Source: an uncultured Microbulbifer sp. (lineage in GTDB: Bacteria; Pseudomonadota; Gammaproteobacteria; Pseudomonadales; Cellvibrionaceae). From it: a DNA stretch of 46,360 nt. The notes under the pieces were generated by a model. The model had not been told where the DNA came from. It did not search any database and was given only the letters and a program-made list of their open reading frames with translations. The DNA is taken from contig NZ_CAJXKH010000018.1 of the NCBI RefSeq assembly GCF_913055755.1, positions 1-46,360 on the forward strand, read 5' to 3'. The position numbers were made by a program, and so were the translations under genes. Positions 26,961-37,363 of this stretch are shown here, piece by piece. Every line of letters begins with the position of its first letter. Position 1 is the stretch's first letter.

Positions 26961-28976
26961 CTAATCAGGGGAATACCAGATGGGACTACTAAACGCACGC
27001 TCCTGTAATGTCAGCGGCACCTTCTTGTCCATTTCTATCTTGTTTCTTACCTTGTCATACAGCGTCCATCTGGGGGTTGGAACCTCCAGCACCCGCACGT
27101 AGTACACCGCTTTATGCGAAGGATTGAATTCCTTGTCCTCGAAATAGCCGATCAACTGCGCGTCGCCGGCGTTTTTGTCGTACTCCGCGGTTTTCAAATC
27201 AACCGTATCACCCACATGCTGGATATGCCCCTGCCCGTCCAGTTTGCGATCCCCTGACCACTTCACGTTGTACACCTTTTCGTGGGCTTCGCCGTTGCCA
27301 TCCAACCAGCCCTTGATGATCTGGACCCGGTCCAGGTTGGCCCCTTCCGGATCTTTCATCGCCGCTACCAGGAACTTCACCCGTTGAGCGGGCTTTGCAC
27401 CTTTCAACTTGCCGCCCATGGGCACGCCCTTTTCATAGCCTGCCGCTTCCAGATCCCCCTCGGCATCCGCGGGTTCGAAATCAAATCCGCCGAAAAACCG
27501 CACCGTCATACGGGGACCGGTGGTGGCGAAGGTTTCCTTGCGCATCATGGCGTCCCAGATCGCCTCGCGGGTATTTTCCGTCGCCCATACACCGGTCAGG
27601 CCGGATGCGGCCTGCTCCCAGCCCACGTATGCTCCGGTGGGCCCGGTCAATATGGGATATTCCCAGCGGGTTTTGTTGCTGGGCTCGAGGGATTTGAATT
27701 TGCCGAAGAAATTATCTTCTATGGGAGTCGTTAGTCCCACATGGTTGTCGGTGCCCGCATTGGCGCCGTACTGGAAGGGGTTGGTACCCAGCTGCTCTTC
27801 CAGACGCATGCCGGCCTTCAGCGCCGGGCGCCAGTATTCGTATTTAAAGGAGCCCGGGGGTTTGGGTTTGAGGATCAGGTTGCCGCGATCCCACAGGTCC
27901 CAGTCCGCAAACTCATCCTCCGGCGACAGGCTGGGGTGGGACTCGCTCTGCCCCTTGATCTGGGTAAGCTCGTATAGCGGTTCGTAGCGGGCACGCATTT
28001 CTGCCCACTCCTTGGTCATCGGCGAGCCGTCGAAGCGTTTCTCTTCGAACATGCGGCCGTTGGACATGTTGCCGTTGTGGGGAATCGCCAGCACCCTTCC
28101 GCCGGTTTTGTCCTCGTAGGCCTTCATCCAGGCCCAGAGCCTTTCCGGATCCTGGGTTTCAAACGTGGTCAGCGGCAACAGGTTGCGGGTCTTGCTGGCG
28201 TCGTCGCGAAAAATGACATTGCGGTGCAGGTTGTCGCCGCCACCCGCATTCACTGTCCACTCGTAGGCGATGAAAGTGGAGAATTCCCCGGGCTGGTAAA
28301 ACTTTTCCGCGGCATCGACGGTTTTCTCCCAGGCGGATTTCATCCATTTGGGATCCATCACCTCCTTCGGTAGCTTGCCTTCGGACTGCAACACCACCAG
28401 CTCACTCTTGGCGTCAGAGGCTGCCTTCTCATCTCCCGATGTGAGGGCGTCGTGCCAGCGCTTGAGGGTCTCGTTCGCCATCATTTCCGGGTTGGCGTCG
28501 ACGATTTCGTTGATGACACCCATACCATCGGAATGGTCGGTAATCATGAACCAGTCGTAGGGCCGTTTGAGTTTGGCTTTCAGGCCACTATTGGAGGTCA
28601 CCTCCTCACCGGTGGCGAAGCGATAGGCATCTTCCGGCGTGAGCGTGGCGCCGTCCATGCCGGCATCGGCAGACCAGCCGGTGTGTACGTGGGTATCACC
28701 AAAATAGGCCTGGGTGGAGTGGGTAGAAGTGCCTGAATTGGCGACTTTGCCAGTATCCGCACCGAATTCCTCGCCGAGGATTTGCTCCTTACCAGTTGAC
28801 TGGTCATCAGCCGGCTGTGTTTCGGCATCGACCTGTGGTTTATCTTCCGCCCTGGTCTCTTCCTTTCCTATATCGACGCCAGCCGCGGTTTTATCTTCCC
28901 GCTCGCTGCTGCAAGCCGACAGCGCAATCGCTGTAGCGAGAAGTGGTATAGAGATTGATTGACACAGAATTTTCAT
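26961..28976 (-). CDS. DUF3604 domain lipoprotein
   Basis: 671 residues. The ATG at 28976 is chosen because it gives a lipoprotein signal (LLATAIALSAC, C22) and has GAGG upstream; the open frame extends further but without support. Residues 30-85 are an acidic linker. The DUF3604 domain then starts at AYFGDTHVHTGWSADAG (H96, H98), followed by ITDHSD, both typical of PHP-like metal-dependent hydrolases. Other family features are 'IPHNGN' and 'GTDNH' His/Asp sites. DUF3604 has no firmly established activity; a metallo-phosphoesterase or similar hydrolase is likely. It is membrane-anchored on the periplasmic side and convergent with the second sulfatase. Confidence 0.85.
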   Translation of the reverse strand: MKILCQSISIPLLATAIALSACSSEREDKTAAGVDIGKEETRAEDKPQVDAETQPADDQSTGKEQILGEEFGADTGKVANSGTSTHSTQAYFGDTHVHTGWSADAGMDGATLTPEDAYRFATGEEVTSNSGLKAKLKRPYDWFMITDHSDGMGVINEIVDANPEMMANETLKRWHDALTSGDEKAASDAKSELVVLQSEGKLPKEVMDPKWMKSAWEKTVDAAEKFYQPGEFSTFIAYEWTVNAGGGDNLHRNVIFRDDASKTRNLLPLTTFETQDPERLWAWMKAYEDKTGGRVLAIPHNGNMSNGRMFEEKRFDGSPMTKEWAEMRARYEPLYELTQIKGQSESHPSLSPEDEFADWDLWDRGNLILKPKPPGSFKYEYWRPALKAGMRLEEQLGTNPFQYGANAGTDNHVGLTTPIEDNFFGKFKSLEPSNKTRWEYPILTGPTGAYVGWEQAASGLTGVWATENTREAIWDAMMRKETFATTGPRMTVRFFGGFDFEPADAEGDLEAAGYEKGVPMGGKLKGAKPAQRVKFLVAAMKDPEGANLDRVQIIKGWLDGNGEAHEKVYNVKWSGDRKLDGQGHIQHVGDTVDLKTAEYDKNAGDAQLIGYFEDKEFNPSHKAVYYVRVLEVPTPRWTLYDKVRNKIEMDKKVPLTLQERAFSSPIWYSPD

Positions 28977-29216
28977 AGATACCTCAGAGGAATTGAGCGC
29001 GGATCTACCGAACCACCTGGAATTCGGGCTCCGAAAGTATAGGCACTGTCGCATTTCATATAGCTCGCTTGGCGCCTATGCCGCTTCCCAGGTAAATGCT
29101 GTCATGGCCATCGGTTTCCTATACTCTTCTGTCCCTGTGTTATGTCGACACGCACGACGTGCAATTGATTTAATGAATGAATCTGATTCGCTGAATGGCA
29201 GCAAACTGGGGGAACC

Positions 29217-30335
29217 ATGGCTCAAGGCTCAAAAAAGGCCGTTTTGTACGCGATATGCGTCAATGCAATCATCACTGTATTAAAGGGCATCGCAGCACTG
29301 GTTACCCATTCGGCAGCGATGATGAACGAAGCGGTCCACAGCCTGATGGACACGTTGAATCAGGTATTCCTGCTGATCGGACTCACCCGGGGCGGGCGGC
29401 CGGCGGACAGAGAATATGCATTCGGCCACGGCCAGAAGAAATATCTGTGGAACCTGTGGAGCGCCATTGGCCTGTTTTCCATCGGCTGCGGCCTCGGCCT
29501 GGCCCATGCGTGGCACGCCTGGCATAACCTCGGGCATATCGAGCGTCCGGAAGCCATTGCGGTGCTCGGCCTGGAAATCGCCCCGATCTGGATTTCTGCG
29601 GTGGTCCTGGTCATAGCCTTTATCCTTGAGGGCTATGTCCTGCTCGTGGCAGGCAGGGAGTTCCTGTCACGTATGCGGGCTGAGGGTATCCGCAATCCTT
29701 TCCGCTACTTGGCAAACGCAGACGACCCGACCCTGATTGCCGTATTGCTGGAAGACAGCATCGCCGTGACCGGCGTGATTCTCGCCGCAACCGGTATCGG
29801 CATGACCCAGTCCACCGGCAACCCCATGTGGGATATCGGATTTTCGGTACTGATTGCCCTGATGCTCGGATTCACGGCCATTTTCCTCGGCAAGATCAAC
29901 ATGCGCTATCTCACCAGCGTGCGCGATCACGATGCCGAGCGCACTTTCCAGGATATCGTTCGCAGCCACAGTGAAATCGAGCGCTACCACGACCTGCGCT
30001 CGGTGATCGTCGACGAGACACACACCGTGGTAGTGGCGGAAGTTGAGCTGCGGGAGGAGGTATTGATGCGCCATATGCGCGAGCGCATCGCCACCCATGA
30101 GCGGGAACTGCTGGAACGGGTGCCGGAACACCGGCGTACGCAAGCGGTGCTGGAATACGCGGAAACCCGGGCCACCATTCAGGCGACGCTAGAGGCCACG
30201 GAACAGTTGATCGACTCCCTGGAAGCGGAATTGAAAAAGCGCTGCCCCCAGGTGTTCCACCTCACCATTGAAATTGACGGCATTGCGGCGCCATCCAAAC
30301 TGGATGACCCGGGCCAGTTGGAAGCGATTAGCTGA
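29217..30335 (+). CDS. Cation diffusion facilitator (CDF) metal transporter
   Basis: 372 residues with about six membrane helices in the first 220. The TM2 metal site is in HSLMDTLNQ (H41, D45) and the TM5 site is at LLEDSIAVTG (E179, D180). A His-rich segment (LAHAWHAWHNLGH, about 95-107) lies in a loop. The C-terminal ~150 residues form a soluble dimerisation domain, with an unusually long coiled, charged tail (about 290-345). The family exports Zn2+, Mn2+, Fe2+ or Co2+ in exchange for protons. The motif set is nearer the ZnT9/SLC30A9-like group than ZitB. It is divergent from the DUF3604 gene with 240 bases between. Metal not determined. Confidence 0.85.
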   Translation: MAQGSKKAVLYAICVNAIITVLKGIAALVTHSAAMMNEAVHSLMDTLNQVFLLIGLTRGGRPADREYAFGHGQKKYLWNLWSAIGLFSIGCGLGLAHAWHAWHNLGHIERPEAIAVLGLEIAPIWISAVVLVIAFILEGYVLLVAGREFLSRMRAEGIRNPFRYLANADDPTLIAVLLEDSIAVTGVILAATGIGMTQSTGNPMWDIGFSVLIALMLGFTAIFLGKINMRYLTSVRDHDAERTFQDIVRSHSEIERYHDLRSVIVDETHTVVVAEVELREEVLMRHMRERIATHERELLERVPEHRRTQAVLEYAETRATIQATLEATEQLIDSLEAELKKRCPQVFHLTIEIDGIAAPSKLDDPGQLEAIS

Positions 30336-30392
30336 GGGCTGTCAGCAATTTACCGCGCGCCGGTTCCCGAGCCGGCGCCGGTGATGAAATCA

Positions 30393-30716
30393 TTATTTCG
30401 GTGGCAGTGAACCGGCAAACTCCACACCGCGGGTAACCCAGCCGTCCAGGTCTGCGGCGATGGCATCTTCTTCTACATAAACCATCCCTTTGAGCGGCCT
30501 GCCGGTGTAGTCCATCGGGCGCGTATAGCGCTCGCTGAGCGCATCGTCATAATTTTCCGGCCCGACCCGTACCATCAACTCCTCACCCACAACTCCGCAG
30601 GCCATGTTGCCATTCAGCATAAACGCCAGGCCGCCGAACATCTGCTTTTCCGTCAGACCATCACTCTGCCCCAGCAGATCCCGCACCTTTTCCACGAGCA
30701 TTTTGTTGTAAGCCAT
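30393..30716 (-). CDS. TfoX N-terminal domain protein
   Basis: 107 residues, matching the TfoX_N fold: 'KQMFGGLAFMLNGNMACGVVGEELMVRVG' and 'GRPLKGMVYV' are the family's typical lines. Full TfoX/Sxy proteins control competence with CRP; this one lacks the C-terminal TfoX_C domain and is about the size of the many single-domain relatives of unknown function. GGAGGC lies close upstream of the ATG. Its gene is convergent with the CDF gene and 72 bases downstream of a DUF1801 gene on the same strand. A stem GCGCCGG/CCGGCGC at 30357-30378 between the convergent genes may help end transcription. Confidence 0.82.
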   Translation of the reverse strand: MAYNKMLVEKVRDLLGQSDGLTEKQMFGGLAFMLNGNMACGVVGEELMVRVGPENYDDALSERYTRPMDYTGRPLKGMVYVEEDAIAADLDGWVTRGVEFAGSLPPK

Positions 30717-30788
30717 TGCGGCCTCCTTACTGTTACCAACTTGTGATTCGTGTCGTTTTTATTGGTTTCCCATTCCCTGTGCAAATTG

Positions 30789-31133
30789 CTATCCCGGTTC
30801 AAACACGGATGAAAGGACCGCAACCAGATCGTCCAGAACAATAGTGTCACTATCGCGAAAGTTCAGGCAGCCGCTGCCACACTTCACCCCGGGGTGCGCG
30901 TCGATATAGGGCTGGATATGTTTGCGCTCGCAGGTATACAGCGATACGTAGTGCTTCTGGCTGGCGATGGACACCCAGCCCGATCCCGACTCGTAGGTGG
31001 GCATCTTGTACTTGAAGGAAAGTTTTACCTCGGGGAATTGCGCGACAATAAAGCAATGCAGCGACGTCAGTCGTTCGCTGCGGTTTGCTGGTAGCTGGCT
31101 GAGATAGTCAGCAGGCAATTGCGGAATCTTCAC
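30789..31133 (-). CDS. DUF1801 (YdhG-like) domain protein
   Basis: 114 residues, single domain. 'LPANRSERLTSLHCFIVAQFPEVKLSFKYKMPTYE'-type features and 'YVSLYTCERKHIQPY' match the DUF1801/YdhG family, small cytoplasmic proteins with no known activity. The C-terminal 'GSGCLNFRD.D' stretch is also family-like. It forms a minus-strand pair with the TfoX-N gene. The upstream 215 bases separate it from purL and hold the purL terminator, so it should have its own promoter there. Confidence 0.75.
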   Translation of the reverse strand: MKIPQLPADYLSQLPANRSERLTSLHCFIVAQFPEVKLSFKYKMPTYESGSGWVSIASQKHYVSLYTCERKHIQPYIDAHPGVKCGSGCLNFRDSDTIVLDDLVAVLSSVFEPG

Positions 31134-31270
31134 CGTGCATGAAAAGTTATTGCCATTATTGCTTTAAGTGTAGCCGAGAATATGAAAATTGCCCGTCAGA
31201 CGGGAGACTCCTTCCCCGCGCATCGCACCTCCTCTCCCTTCTGGCCCAACACCAAAATCCCCCCGCCCAC

Positions 31271-31294
31271 AAAAAAGCCCCGGAAAACCGGGGC
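31271..31294 (-). terminator. Rho-independent terminator of purL
   Basis: Stem GCCCCGG (31277-31283) pairs with CCGGGGC (31288-31294) around an AAAA loop. A6 at 31271-31276 becomes the U-tract when read on the minus strand, 55 bases after the purL stop. A second weaker stem, TTGCCCG/CGGGCAA, lies at 31302-31329 between it and the stop codon. Confidence 0.85.
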
Positions 31295-31348
31295 TCTGGG
31301 CTTGCCCGCAAGCAGGCACTTACGGGCAATATGGCGTGTGACGGTCAA

Positions 31349-34300
31349 TCAGTCGACGAACACGCGGGCGTTGCGGAACAGTCGCATCCAGCCGGAATCC
31401 TCCTGCCAGTCGTCCGGGTGCCAGCTGTTGCTGACTGCGCGGGCGACCCGCTCCGGGTGCGGCATCATGATGGTGACGCGGCCGTCCTCGGAACACAGGG
31501 AGGTAATACCGTTGGCCGAGCCGTTGGGGTTGGCCGGGTAGGTCTCGGTAATCTGCTGGTTGTTGTTCAGGTAGCGCATGGCGATGGTGCCGGATTTTTC
31601 ACAGGCTTCCAGTGCCTTCTGGTCGGAAAACTCCACGCGTCCTTCCCCGTGGGCTACCGCTACCGGCATCCAGGAACCGGCCATGCCCTTGAACAGTACA
31701 GACGGGGATTCCTCCACGCCCACCAGCGCGAAGCGCGCCTCGTACTGCTCGGACAGGTTGCGCACAAAGCGCGGCCAGTGGTCCGCGCCCGGGATCAGTT
31801 CCTTGATCACGGAGAACATCTGGCAGCCGTTACACACGCCCAGGCCGAAGGTGTCCTTGCGGTTGAAGAAGCCTTCGAACTGGTCGCGGGCGCGATCGTT
31901 GAACAGGATGGTCTTGGCCCAGCCCTCACCGGCGCCGAGTACGTCACCGTAGGAGAATCCACCACAACCCACCAGGCCCTTGAACTGGTCCAGTTCGACG
32001 CGGCCGGCAAGGATATCGCTCATGTGCACGTCGACGGCATTGAAGCCGGCGCGGTGGAATGAGTGCGCCATCTCCACCTGGCTGTTGACGCCCTGCTCAC
32101 GCAGGATCGCCACTTTCGGACGCACACCTTTCTTGACGTACGGCGCGGCAATATCTTCGTTGATGTCGTAGGTCAGGTTTACCGACAGACCCGGATCCTG
32201 CTTCGCGGTTTTGGCGATGGCATCGAATTCCTGCTTGGCGCAGTCTGCATTGTCGCGCAGGGCCTGAATGCGGTAGCTGGTCTCGGACCAGATCTGCTGC
32301 AGTTCGGCGCGGGCACGGTTGAAGATTTCCTTGCCGTTACGGGTAATACGCAACTGTTCTTTGTCGTTCAACTCGCCGATCTGATGCGCAGCAACACCAA
32401 CCGCGGCAAAACGCATCTGCAGCATATCCGCTTCCGCCGCTGGCACCTGCAGCACCGCACCCAGCTCTTCGCTGAACAGTGCGGCGATGGGGTCTTCGCC
32501 CAGGTCGAAGATTTCCACATCGATACCCACGCGGCCGGCAAAGCTCATCTCTGCCAGGGTGGCGAACAGGCCGCCGTCGGCGCGGTCGTGATAGGCGATC
32601 ACCTTGTCTTCGGCGATCAGCTCCTGCATCACCTCGAAGAACCCCTTGAGACGCTTGGCATCGTCCAGGTCCGCGGGCTTGTCCCCCAGCTGGTTGTACA
32701 CCTGCGCCAGGCAGGAACCACCGAGGCGGTTCTTGCCCGCGCCCAGATCAATCATGAGCAGCTCGCTCTCGCCCTTCTTGGTGCGGCGCAGTTGCGGCGT
32801 TGCCACCTTGCGCACGTCGCTCACCGGAGAGAACGCGGAAATCACCAGTGACAGCGGTGCGGTGACCGCCTTGTCGATACCGCCATCGTTCCAGGCGGTG
32901 CGCATGGACATGGAGTCCTTGCCCACCGGAATGGTGATACCCAGATCCGGGCACAACTCCATACCCACCGCTTCTACCGTGCGGTACAGCTTTTCTTCCT
33001 CGCCCGGGTGGCCCGCGGCACACATCCAGTTGGCGGAAAGCTTGATATCGGACAGCTGTTTGATTGGTGCACAGGCGATGTTGGTGATCGCCTCGCCCAC
33101 CGCCAACCTACCGGACGCAGGCGCGTCCAGCAGTGCCACCGGGGTGCGCTCGCCCATGGACATGGCTTCACCGGCGGTGCTGTCGTAGGCCACAGTGGTC
33201 ACGGCGCAGTCCGCCACCGGCACCTGCCAGGGGCCGACCATCTGATCGCGGCTCACCTGACCGGTTACGGTGCGGTCGCCGATGGTAATCAGGAAGTTCT
33301 TGCTGGCCACCGTGGGCAGGCGCAACACCCGCTCGGCGGCTTCATTCAGGTCGATCTTGCTGGTATCGAACGCCGTGGTCGCCACCTCGACCTTCTCCGC
33401 CTCGCGGTGCATCTTCGGCGGCTTGCCGAACAGCACGGACATGGGCAGGTCCACCGGCTTGGCGTCGAACTGCTTGTCGTTCAGGGTCAGGTGTTTCTCG
33501 CTGGTGGCCTCGCCCACCACCGCAAACGGCGCGCGCTCGCGCTCGCAGATGCTCTCGAAGCGCTTGAGGTCTTTCGGCATTACTGCCAGTACGTAGCGCT
33601 CCTGGGATTCGTTACACCAGATTTCCAGCGGGCTCATGCCGGGTTCGTCGGAGGGCACATTACGCAGCTCGAAACTGCCGCCGGTGCCGCCGTCTTTCAC
33701 CAGCTCCGGGAAGGCGTTGGACAGGCCGCCGGCACCCACGTCGTGGATAAAGGCAATGGGGTTGTTGCCGCCCAACTGCCAGCACTGGTCAATGACTTCC
33801 TGGCAGCGGCGCTCGATTTCCGGGTTCTGGCGCTGTACCGAGGCGAAATCCAGGTCTTCGGAACTGGAGCCGCTCGCCATACTGGACGCGGCACCGCCGC
33901 CGAGGCCGATCAGCATCGCCGGGCCGCCGAGCACGATCAGCTTGGCACCGGGCTGGAATTCCGGCTTTTCCACGTGGTCTTCACGGATATTGCCGTAGCC
34001 ACCTGCGAGCATGATCGGCTTGTGGTAGCCACGGCGCTCGCCGCCGAAGTCTTCCTCGAAGGTACGGAAATAGCCGCAGATATTGGGTCGGCCGAATTCG
34101 TTATTGAACGCAGCCCCGCCGATGGGGCCCTCGATCATGATGTCGAGGGCGGTAACGATGCGCTCGGGCTTGCCGTAGTTCACTTCCCACGGCTGCAGGT
34201 AATCGGGGATCTGCAGGTTGGACACGGTGAAGCCGGTCAGCCCCACCTTGGGCTTGGAGCCGCGGCCCACCGCGCCCTCGTCGCGGATCTCGCCGCCGGC

Positions 34301-35227
34301 ACCGGTGCCGGCACCGGAGAATGGTGCAATGGCAGTGGGGTGGTTGTGGGTTTCCACCTTCATCAGCAGGTGGATGGCCTCCTGGCTGAAGCCGTATTCC
34401 TTGGTTTCCGGGTCCGGATAGAAGCGGCCCGCTTCGTGACCGACCACCACCGCGGCGTTATCCGCGTAGGCGGAAAGCACATTGTCTCCGCCCTTGCGGT
34501 AGGTGTTCTTGATCATGCCGAACAGGGAGTGCGGCATGTCTTCGCCATCGATGGTCCAGCTGGCATTGAAGATCTTGTGACGGCAGTGCTCGGAGTTGGC
34601 CTGGGCGAACATCATCAGTTCGACGTCGGTGGGGTTGCGCTCCAGCTCTTCAAAGCTCTTCAGCAGGTAGTCAATCTCGTCTTCCGCCAGGGCCAGGCCC
34701 AGGCTGACGTTGGCGGTTTCCAGCGCCTTGCGGCCCCCTTCGAGCACGTCGACCCGGCTCATTGGGCGGGCTTCTTCCACCTGGAACAGCTGTTCCGCCT
34801 GCTCGAACTGGGAGTAGACACTCTCTACCATGCGATCGTGCAGCAGCGCCGCCAGGTCGCCCCGTTCAGCTTCGGTTAATTTGGCTCCGGTAATGTAGTA
34901 GGCAACACCCCGCTCCAGACGGTGGATCTGGGTCAGGCCGGCGTTGTGCGCAATATCGGTGGCCTTGGAGGACCAGGGCGAGATGGTGCCCGGGCGCGGA
35001 ACCACCAGTAGCAGCTCGCCTTCCGGCTGGTGCTTCTCTTCAGTGGGCCCGTATTGCAGCAGGCGCTCCAGCAGCGCCTGGTCTTTGTCGCCCAGCTTTT
35101 TGCTGTCGGCAAAGTGCACAAACTCGGCGTATACGTCGCCTATGGCAGGCTGCAGCGCGCGAAGTTGGGTGAGGAGTTTTTGATGGCGAAATTTCGACAG
35201 TGCGGGAGCACCACGCAGAACTAGCAT
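31349..35227 (-). CDS. purL: Phosphoribosylformylglycinamidine synthase
   Basis: 1292 residues, almost the same as E. coli PurL (1295). The enzyme converts FGAR, glutamine and ATP to FGAM in purine synthesis. Domains in order: N-terminal PurS-like part (starting [14 protein letters not shown]), linker, two AIRS ATP-binding halves ('[21 protein letters not shown]', 'VGKDSMSM'), and a C-terminal glutamine amidotransferase with GVCNGCQMF (Cys1132) and PHPE (His1257, Glu1259). These positions are 3 less than in E. coli, confirming the ATG at 35227. The frame stays open 89 codons further upstream without homology. It is divergent from mltF, a common gammaproteobacterial arrangement. Confidence 0.98.
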   Translation of the reverse strand: MLVLRGAPALSKFRHQKLLTQLRALQPAIGDVYAEFVHFADSKKLGDKDQALLERLLQYGPTEEKHQPEGELLLVVPRPGTISPWSSKATDIAHNAGLTQIHRLERGVAYYITGAKLTEAERGDLAALLHDRMVESVYSQFEQAEQLFQVEEARPMSRVDVLEGGRKALETANVSLGLALAEDEIDYLLKSFEELERNPTDVELMMFAQANSEHCRHKIFNASWTIDGEDMPHSLFGMIKNTYRKGGDNVLSAYADNAAVVVGHEAGRFYPDPETKEYGFSQEAIHLLMKVETHNHPTAIAPFSGAGTGAGGEIRDEGAVGRGSKPKVGLTGFTVSNLQIPDYLQPWEVNYGKPERIVTALDIMIEGPIGGAAFNNEFGRPNICGYFRTFEEDFGGERRGYHKPIMLAGGYGNIREDHVEKPEFQPGAKLIVLGGPAMLIGLGGGAASSMASGSSSEDLDFASVQRQNPEIERRCQEVIDQCWQLGGNNPIAFIHDVGAGGLSNAFPELVKDGGTGGSFELRNVPSDEPGMSPLEIWCNESQERYVLAVMPKDLKRFESICERERAPFAVVGEATSEKHLTLNDKQFDAKPVDLPMSVLFGKPPKMHREAEKVEVATTAFDTSKIDLNEAAERVLRLPTVASKNFLITIGDRTVTGQVSRDQMVGPWQVPVADCAVTTVAYDSTAGEAMSMGERTPVALLDAPASGRLAVGEAITNIACAPIKQLSDIKLSANWMCAAGHPGEEEKLYRTVEAVGMELCPDLGITIPVGKDSMSMRTAWNDGGIDKAVTAPLSLVISAFSPVSDVRKVATPQLRRTKKGESELLMIDLGAGKNRLGGSCLAQVYNQLGDKPADLDDAKRLKGFFEVMQELIAEDKVIAYHDRADGGLFATLAEMSFAGRVGIDVEIFDLGEDPIAALFSEELGAVLQVPAAEADMLQMRFAAVGVAAHQIGELNDKEQLRITRNGKEIFNRARAELQQIWSETSYRIQALRDNADCAKQEFDAIAKTAKQDPGLSVNLTYDINEDIAAPYVKKGVRPKVAILREQGVNSQVEMAHSFHRAGFNAVDVHMSDILAGRVELDQFKGLVGCGGFSYGDVLGAGEGWAKTILFNDRARDQFEGFFNRKDTFGLGVCNGCQMFSVIKELIPGADHWPRFVRNLSEQYEARFALVGVEESPSVLFKGMAGSWMPVAVAHGEGRVEFSDQKALEACEKSGTIAMRYLNNNQQITETYPANPNGSANGITSLCSEDGRVTIMMPHPERVARAVSNSWHPDDWQEDSGWMRLFRNARVFVD

Positions 35228-35759
35228 CGCGGGAGTTGGCCTCTTGTCTGGAATTGAGCGCCTGCGGGCGGAAGCAACCGGCAAAAAGGAGCGCCGCGCA
35301 GGAACACCGGGAATCGGAGCGCGCGCATTGTACCTGAAGCACCGCCGCTCCAACACTCTAATAAAGAAGTGCGTCGCGTAAGCGGTGCCAGGTAGCCGTA
35401 TCGCTGCGAAAGTGGCGCCAAAAGCTACCCCCATACACCTTGAAAGCGGAACCCGAGGGCACCAGCTACTACACTGAACGATGGGCGAAAACAAGCCGAT
35501 CGATCACAAAGCGGCAAACGCCAAAACACTTCGATTGGTCAGGCGCACCGGGTTTGAGGTAAAATTCCCGCGCTTTTGCCCCGGACTGGCTAAATAATAG
35601 ACAGCCAACCGGAACAGGACATACAACCGAGGCGCAAAGGATAGCGCCCGTCGCAGTGGAAGCCGCTGCCGGTGAGAACTTACAGCCCCGGATTCCGGGC
35701 TGCTCCACCGGCAACTTGCGGACCAATAATGCTAATGAACGGATTCAAGGGGAAAGCCT
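35228..35759. other. 532-base divergent promoter region of purL and mltF
   Basis: No gene is supported here. For purL (minus), TACAAT at 35327-35332 with TTGGAG at 35348-35353, 15 bases apart, is a possible promoter. For mltF (plus), TAAAAT at 35560-35565 lies in a 'GTTTGAGGTAAAATTCCCGCGC' like stretch often seen before this gene pair; I cite it from memory of similar genomes. I looked for a purine riboswitch or a PurR-type CAAACGTTTG palindrome and saw neither. Confidence 0.45.
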
Positions 35760-37232
35760 ATGATCATGAAAAGCCGACTGTTGCGCTACAGCCGCCGCCT
35801 GGTAAAGGGCGTCGCGCTGGCCTGTTGCGCCTCGCTTTTGGTGGCCAGCAAGGCGCCCAGCACCCTGGAGAAGGTCAAGGCCGCGGGTAAACTGGTGGTT
35901 CTGTCCCAGAACGGCCCCACTACCTACTACGAAGATGCCAACGGCCAGTACACCGGCTTCGAATACGGCATGCTCGAGGCGTTCGCCAGCGAGCTCGGGG
36001 TCAAGCTGGAAATCCGCGACGTTCACGACCTCTCGCACCTGTACCTGGAGCTGGAAAATCCCGAGTCCGATGCCCACCTGGCTGCAGCGGGCCTCACCGT
36101 GACCCCGGAGCGCCGGGCGCGGGTGCGCTTCGCCCCCTCCTACTTTGAAATCCGCCAGCAGGTCATCTACCGCCTCGGCGAAGCGCGCCCGCGTACCATT
36201 TCCGACCTGGAAGGCAAGACCGTGGCGGTGATCGCCGGCAGCGCCCACGCGGAGCAGCTGCGCAAGCTGTCCACGCGCCACCCGGAACTGCTGTGGGAAG
36301 AGATCTCTGACGTGGATGCCATGGAACTGGTGGAAATGGTCAACCAGGGCAAGTACCACTACGCAGTGGTGGACTCCAACGCCTACGCGGTGCACCGCGG
36401 GCTGTATCCCAAGACCTACGTGGCGTTCAACCTGACCCAGTACCAGCCGGTTTCCTGGGCCTTCCCGAAAGGTGACGACGACACCCTGTACCGCGCCGCG
36501 CGTAACTTTATGCTGCGCGCCAACACCAGCGGCCTGGTGGCGGAACTGCGCGAACTCTACTTCGGCCACGTGAGCAAAATGAATGCGGGCGGGGCGCAGA
36601 CCTTTGCCCAGCTGACCCGCGAGCGCCTGCCCCGCTGGAAGGAGGAGATGTCGCGGGTGGCCAAAGAATACGACCTCGACTGGGAACTGCTGGCGGCGCT
36701 GAGCTACCAGGAGTCCCACTGGAACCCCCGCGCCAAATCCCCCACCGGGGTGCGCGGCCTGATGATGCTGACCCGCGCCACCGCCCGCGAACTGGGCGTA
36801 AACCGCCTGGACCCGATCGAAAGCATCGAGGGCGGCGCGCGCTACTTCGTACAGGCCCGCGACAAGATCCCCGAGCGTATCCGCGAGCCGGATCGCACCT
36901 GGATGGCGCTGGCGGCCTACAACATCGGTTACGGTCACCTGGAAGACGCCCGCGTGCTGACCCAGCAACTGGGCGGCAACCCGGACCGCTGGCAGGATGT
37001 ACGCGAACACCTGCCGCTGCTGGCCAAACGCCAGTACTTCAAGCACCTCAAGCACGGCTACGCCCGCGGCTGGGAACCGGTGACCTACGTGCAGAACATC
37101 CGCCACTACCAGGCCCTGCTGACCTGGAACGGCCGCATTGAAGAGCAGCGCATTGCCGCCGCGAATGACCAGCCGGAATCCCTGGCGGATGCCAGTGGCG
37201 CAGAGGCCGCCGGGTCCGCTTCCGCACTTTGA
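35760..37232 (+). CDS. mltF: Membrane-bound lytic murein transglycosylase F
   Basis: 490 residues. An N-terminal signal or anchor (11-30) is followed by a periplasmic solute-binding (SBP_bac_3-like) domain (about 33-275, 'GKLVVLSQNGPTTYYEDANGQYTGFEYGMLEAFA'-type start). The C-terminal SLT domain (about 300-430) carries YQESHWNP with catalytic Glu318, then GVRGLMMLT and AAYNIGYGH. MltF cleaves peptidoglycan glycan strands to form 1,6-anhydro ends at the outer membrane. Cysteines at 22-23 could be lipidated, but the context is not a clear lipobox. The ATG at 35760 follows AAGGGGAAAG. It is divergent from purL and ends at a strong terminator. Confidence 0.96.
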   Translation: MIMKSRLLRYSRRLVKGVALACCASLLVASKAPSTLEKVKAAGKLVVLSQNGPTTYYEDANGQYTGFEYGMLEAFASELGVKLEIRDVHDLSHLYLELENPESDAHLAAAGLTVTPERRARVRFAPSYFEIRQQVIYRLGEARPRTISDLEGKTVAVIAGSAHAEQLRKLSTRHPELLWEEISDVDAMELVEMVNQGKYHYAVVDSNAYAVHRGLYPKTYVAFNLTQYQPVSWAFPKGDDDTLYRAARNFMLRANTSGLVAELRELYFGHVSKMNAGGAQTFAQLTRERLPRWKEEMSRVAKEYDLDWELLAALSYQESHWNPRAKSPTGVRGLMMLTRATARELGVNRLDPIESIEGGARYFVQARDKIPERIREPDRTWMALAAYNIGYGHLEDARVLTQQLGGNPDRWQDVREHLPLLAKRQYFKHLKHGYARGWEPVTYVQNIRHYQALLTWNGRIEEQRIAAANDQPESLADASGAEAAGSASAL

Positions 37233-37252
37233 CGCGGTCTCCACCAGCCCTC

Positions 37253-37283
37253 AAAAATCCCGGATCACTCCGGGATTTTTTTT
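37253..37283 (+). terminator. Rho-independent terminator of mltF
   Basis: Arms AAAAATCCCGGA (37253-37264) and TCCGGGATTTTT (37269-37280) around loop TCAC, with the T-run extended to 37283. It lies 20 bases after the mltF stop. Confidence 0.9.
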
Positions 37284-37363
37284 GCGCCGTGCAAGTCGCC
37301 AAATTCCACCTATGCTTACTGGCAATTCCAAAACATTCTCCAGCAACCCCAGGCAGGCCGCTT

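Noticed and set aside
28977..29054. Longer start for the DUF3604 protein at 29054
   Set aside because: It would add 26 residues before a perfect lipoprotein signal that has its own ribosome-binding site.
33008..34879. Long open frame of about 620 codons on the plus strand
   Set aside because: It lies wholly opposite purL, whose full-length match to E. coli PurL is certain. The frame is a by-product of GC-rich codon use.
35228..35759. Possible purine riboswitch or PurR box upstream of purL
   Set aside because: No purine-riboswitch core and no CAAACGTTTG-like palindrome were found by reading; only generic promoter-like hexamers.
35745..37244. Open frame of about 500 codons on the minus strand opposite mltF
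   Set aside because: It mirrors the mltF gene, which has clear domains and a catalytic Glu; the antisense product has no family features.
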